Made by a program: the position numbers and the translations under genes. From Mesorhizobium japonicum MAFF 303099 (GTDB lineage: Bacteria; Pseudomonadota; Alphaproteobacteria; Rhizobiales; Rhizobiaceae), in contig NC_002678.2 in the NCBI RefSeq assembly GCF_000009625.1, positions 2,666,001 through 2,730,000 of the forward strand: a stretch of 64,000 bases of DNA, in the 5' to 3' direction. The notes below the pieces were generated by a model, which was not told the origin of the DNA, did not search any database, and saw only the letters and a list, made by a program, of their open reading frames with translations. This document shows, piece by piece, positions 60,982 to 64,000 of this stretch (position 1 is its first letter; each line of letters starts with the position of its first letter).

Positions 60982-62169
60982 TTACGCCCCGCCCCTGTTC
61001 CACCCCCGACCCCGATCTCCAAACATCACGTAGCCAGTCTCGGTCACCGCAACCGTGTCCTCCAGCTTGATGAAGCCGCGCGTCGGATGAAGCATGGTCG
61101 TCTCGACCGACAGCACCATGTTCTTCTCCAGCGGCTTGGCGGCATAGGTACCTTCATAGGCCACCGGGTGGTTCGTCATCAGGAACGGCGCCTCATGCGT
61201 GATCAGGCCCATGCCGTGCGCGAAGAAATCCGTATAGGGCGCGACCTTGGATTTCTTCAGCACACCCTCGGCGTGCGAAATCATGTCTCCACCCAGCGTG
61301 CCGGCTTTCACCTTGGAGAACGCCGCCTGCTGCACGGTTTCGACTTCGGCCAGCAGGTCCTCGAGTTCGGCATCCGGTTCGCCGAGAATGCCCATGCGGC
61401 AGAGGTCGCCGATATAGCCGTGATAATTGCCGCCGGAATCGATCGACAGCACCTCGCCCTTCTTCCACGCTTGCGGCGAGGCGGCGCGGTTGTGGCTGGA
61501 GCCCAGCGTCAGCAGGCAGTATTCGAAATGCGCGCCGCGATTGGTCTCCTCGCGCCGCAGCTGCTCGATCATCTCGGCCTTGGTCGTGCCTTCGCGCGCC
61601 CAGGCAATGGTTGCCAGCATGGAATCGGTGATCAGTTCGGAGGCGGTGCGCAGCTTCTCCAACTCCGCATTGGTCTTGATGGCGCGCATGCGCTCCAGCA
61701 TGTCGGTCGCGTCGATCAGCTTGGCATCCGGCAACGCCTTGCGGATCAGCGTGTAGGCGTCCGACGGCAGGAAGCCGGGCTCGATGCCGATGCGCGCACT
61801 CGCTCTGCCGAACTTTTGCAGATGTTCGACGGCCAGGTTGGCGGCATCGAGCGTGCCCCAGCAGGCGGCATGCAGTGTCGGCGTCCAGAACGGGTTGTTC
61901 TGGTGCTCGCCGCCTTCCATGCGGTTACCGATATAGGCCGCGTGTTCCGGTCCGCCTTTTTCGTAGACGACGATGGGCAGGTAACGGCTGTGGCCGATCG
62001 CATCCATGGCGGCGAAGAAGATGAATTTGTAGCCACCCAGCAGATACTGCGTGTTGTGCTTGGAAGTCGCGAGCAGCACATCGATGCCGGCCTCCTCCAT
62101 CAGCCGGTCGACCCTTGCCTGGTCGAACGGGATTTTGCTGACGGCATTCTTGCCCGGCGCAATGTTCAT
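60982..62169 (-). CDS. M24 family metallopeptidase (Xaa-Pro dipeptidase/creatinase-like)
   Basis: A 395-residue pita-bread enzyme. A creatinase-type N-terminal domain (about 1-155) precedes the catalytic domain. The five metal ligands are visible: Asp in SIDSGGNY and Asp in GDLCRMG, His in AHGMGLITHE, Glu in LSVETT and Glu in KLEDTVAV. Substrates may be dipeptides or other C-N compounds. The gene is divergent from a peptide-type ABC binding protein; a FadR-type site lies about 91 bases before its ATG. Confidence 0.9.
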   Translation of the reverse strand: MNIAPGKNAVSKIPFDQARVDRLMEEAGIDVLLATSKHNTQYLLGGYKFIFFAAMDAIGHSRYLPIVVYEKGGPEHAAYIGNRMEGGEHQNNPFWTPTLHAACWGTLDAANLAVEHLQKFGRASARIGIEPGFLPSDAYTLIRKALPDAKLIDATDMLERMRAIKTNAELEKLRTASELITDSMLATIAWAREGTTKAEMIEQLRREETNRGAHFEYCLLTLGSSHNRAASPQAWKKGEVLSIDSGGNYHGYIGDLCRMGILGEPDAELEDLLAEVETVQQAAFSKVKAGTLGGDMISHAEGVLKKSKVAPYTDFFAHGMGLITHEAPFLMTNHPVAYEGTYAAKPLEKNMVLSVETTMLHPTRGFIKLEDTVAVTETGYVMFGDRGRGWNRGGA

Positions 62170-62259
62170 CTTCTCTCTCCCTGAATTTGCCCGGGATCGA
62201 TGCTGTTTGCGCTTCCAATCCCTTGGCTATGGATCAAATCTGCACCATTTTGCCCGCTC

Positions 62260-62270
62260 TGGTCTAGCCA
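62260..62270. promoter_or_regulatory. FadR-type operator TGGTCTAGCCA (site C1)
   Basis: One mismatch to the TGGT-N3-ACCA core, flanked by CTC and GAA. About 91 bases before the M24 peptidase ATG, similar to the distances in clusters A and B. It is in the 369-base divergent gap 62170-62538, which otherwise shows no gene. Confidence 0.55.
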
Positions 62271-62334
62271 GAAATGTGCCAACAGCGCGGCCGGGCGGTC
62301 ACCAACTCGTCATCCGTCGCATATCCGCCAAATC

Positions 62335-62345
62335 TGGTCCTACCA
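62335..62345. promoter_or_regulatory. FadR-type operator TGGTCCTACCA (site C2)
   Basis: Core of a longer palindrome (AATCTGGTCCTACCAGAT, 62331-62348), matching the B2 flanks (AATC and AGAT). It is 75 bases from C1 and about 193 bases before the peptide-binding protein gene. Confidence 0.72.
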
Positions 62346-62538
62346 GATAGATGGAATTGAACCCGTTCTCTTGAACTGGTCCAGCGGACGAAAATTTCAA
62401 AGCCAAGCCAGGATGCGCCAATTCCGTCTCTGGCGAAACCCTCGGCAAGGCTCATAATCGCCGCCGCAAGGATGCCGATGCCGGCATCCGAGGGGTGTTG
62501 TCGCGCCGATCGGGTCGCGCAGAGGACGGAGTTCGATC

Positions 62539-64000
62539 ATGTCAGGTTTCACGATTTCCAGACGCAAGATGCTTGCCGGCTCGGCGATGCTGCTGGCCTC
62601 CACGGCCATGCCGACATTGGGCTGGGCGCAGACGCCGAAGAAGGGTGGACGGCTGGTGCTCGCCGCCGATTCCGAACCGCGCAACCTCAACCCGGCAATC
62701 GTCGCCTCCAACGGCGTCTTCTTCATCTCCAGCAAGATCGTCGAGACGCTGGCCGAAGCCTCCTTCGATGGCAAGGATGGGCTCGCGCCGCGCCTGGCGC
62801 TGAGTTGGGAAGGTGCCGCCGACGGGTTGTCGACGACGTTCAAGCTGCGCGACGGGGTCAAATGGCATGATGGCAAGCCGTTCACCTCGGCCGACGTCGC
62901 CTTCTCGGCGCTGCAGATCTGGAAGCCGCTGCAAAATCTCGGCCGCACCGTGTTCAAGGATCTGGCAAGCGTCGAGACGCCTGACGATCTCACCGCCGTG
63001 TTCAAATTCGCCAAGCCGACGCCGTTCCAGCTGATCCGCAATGCGCTGCCAGCGCTGAGCAGCGTCGTGCCGAAGCACATCTACGAGGTCGGCAAGATCG
63101 AGGACAACCCGGCCAACACCGCGCCGATCGGCACCGGCCCGTTCAAGTTCGGCGAGTACAAGGCCGGCCAGTATTACCGGTTGACGAAGAATGCCGACTA
63201 CTGGGGTAAGGACGAGCCCTATCTCGACGAGATCATCTACCAGGTGCTGCCCGACCGCACGTCCGCGGCCAGCGCGCTGGAAGCCGAGGAGATCCAGCTT
63301 GCCGCCTTCTCCGCCGTGCCGCTGGCCGACCTCGACCGCATCTCCAAGGTGCCCGGCCTGAAGGTGATCACCAAGGGTTATGAGGGGCTGACCTACCAGC
63401 TCGTCGTCGAGATCAACCATCGCCGTAAGGAACTGGCCGATTTGAAAGTGCGCCAGGCGATCGCGCATGCCATCGACAAGGACTTTGTCGTCAAGACGGT
63501 ATTCCTCGGCTATGCCGCGACCGCCACCGGCCCAGTGCCGAAGAACGATCCGCAATTCTACACAGCCGATGTCCCGACCTATGCCTTCGACGTCGCCAAG
63601 GCCAACGCGCTGCTCGACGAGGCCGGCCACAAGAAGGGTGCTGACGGCAAGCGCTTTTCGCTCAAACTTTTGCCGGCGCCCTATTTCAACGAGACCAAGC
63701 AGTTCGGCGACTATCTGCGCCAGGCGCTCGCCGCCATCGGCATCGACGCGCAGCTGGTCAACAACGACTCCGCCGCGCACATCAAGGCCATCTACACCGA
63801 CCACGCCTTCGACCTCGCCGTCGGCCCGCCGGTGTTCCGTGGCGACCCGGCGATCTCGACCACCATCCTGGTGCAGAGCGGCATTCCCGACGGTGTGCCG
63901 TTCTCCAACCAGGGCGGCTACAAGAACGACGCTCTCGACGCGCTGATCGCCAAGGCGTCCGAGACGCTCGACACATCGGCCCGCACCGACCTCTACAAGG
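62539..64000 (+). CDS. Peptide/opine-type ABC transporter substrate-binding protein (3-prime end outside window)
   Basis: First 487 codons of a family-5 (DppA/OppA-like) periplasmic binding protein; the gene runs off the right edge. The N-terminus has a twin-arginine-type signal (SRRKMLAGSAMLLAS) ending LGWAQ. Family features follow: GGRLVLAADSEPRNLNPAI, then FKLRDGVKWHDGKPFTSADVAFS near residue 95, and VRQAIAHAIDKDFVVKTVFLG near 305. It takes up peptides or peptide-like compounds that the divergent M24 enzyme could cleave. Confidence 0.92.
   Translation, partial: MSGFTISRRKMLAGSAMLLASTAMPTLGWAQTPKKGGRLVLAADSEPRNLNPAIVASNGVFFISSKIVETLAEASFDGKDGLAPRLALSWEGAADGLSTTFKLRDGVKWHDGKPFTSADVAFSALQIWKPLQNLGRTVFKDLASVETPDDLTAVFKFAKPTPFQLIRNALPALSSVVPKHIYEVGKIEDNPANTAPIGTGPFKFGEYKAGQYYRLTKNADYWGKDEPYLDEIIYQVLPDRTSAASALEAEEIQLAAFSAVPLADLDRISKVPGLKVITKGYEGLTYQLVVEINHRRKELADLKVRQAIAHAIDKDFVVKTVFLGYAATATGPVPKNDPQFYTADVPTYAFDVAKANALLDEAGHKKGADGKRFSLKLLPAPYFNETKQFGDYLRQALAAIGIDAQLVNNDSAAHIKAIYTDHAFDLAVGPPVFRGDPAISTTILVQSGIPDGVPFSNQGGYKNDALDALIAKASETLDTSARTDLYK

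Noticed and set aside
1..64000. Search for CRISPR arrays, tRNA or rRNA genes, integrases, transposases and toxin-antitoxin pairs
   Set aside because: No regularly spaced repeats, cloverleaf-like sequences or recombinase-like proteins were found by reading; the repeats seen are palindromic intergenic elements.

Overview
The window looks like chromosomal or megaplasmid DNA of a rhizobial alphaproteobacterium, most likely Mesorhizobium. The evidence is high GC coding DNA, densely packed sugar ABC transporter operons, a C-P lyase operon carrying fosX in the arrangement known from Mesorhizobium loti, and intergenic palindromes of the type common in that genus. I saw no tRNA, rRNA, CRISPR array, integrase or insertion sequence. 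Genus assignment is inference.

Layout. (1) 1-8169: a carbohydrate operon on the minus strand (binding protein, two permeases, ATPase, sugar isomerase, Gfo/Idh/MocA dehydrogenase, aldo/keto reductase) with a divergent LacI regulator and two matching 20-bp operators. (2) 8166-9593: gnd. (3) 9758-13047: copper cluster (DUF2946, PCu(A)C chaperone, YcnI, CopC-CopD fusion). (4) 13122-21936: sugar-acid region with a double-HTH GntR regulator, UxaA-family dehydratase, aldo/keto reductase, ribose-type ABC importer and zinc alcohol dehydrogenase. (5) 21952-33978: C-P lyase region: phnF divergent from phnGHI-fosX-phnJKL, a hexapeptide transferase and a DUF1868 2H phosphoesterase, then phnCDE1E2. phnE2 carries a frameshift. 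phnM, phnN and phnP are absent. (6) 34231-41661: two divergent sets of sugar isomerase, dehydrogenase and enolase-superfamily genes with a FadR-type regulator. (7) 41702-49484: mixed accessory genes, including tandem AraC paralogues. (8) 49494-56568: an ABC importer with two complementary degenerate ATPases and a remnant of a third. (9) 57008-60263: TetR regulator, Tm-1-like (UPF0261) protein, PEP-hydrolase-like TIM barrel and cupin. (10) 60266-64000: an atypical hypothetical gene, an M24 metallopeptidase and the start of a peptide ABC binding protein.

Working together. Most of the DNA serves uptake of small carbon compounds and their oxidation, isomerisation or dehydration. The C-P lyase block imports phosphonates (PhnCDE) and releases their phosphorus (PhnGHIJKL). 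Three separate intergenic regions, near 37.5, 56.7 and 62.3 kb, each hold a pair of TGGT-N3-ACCA-type sites (five of six exact), the FadR-subfamily operator consensus. This suggests that the regulator at 39947-40666 controls several of these operons. The most interesting observations are that shared operator set, the 2H phosphoesterase in a C-P lyase operon lacking phnP, the phnE2 frameshift, the small reverse-strand His/Gly-tailed membrane protein inside the phn operon, the complementary degenerate ATPases, and probable leaderless promoters in front of both AraC paralogues.
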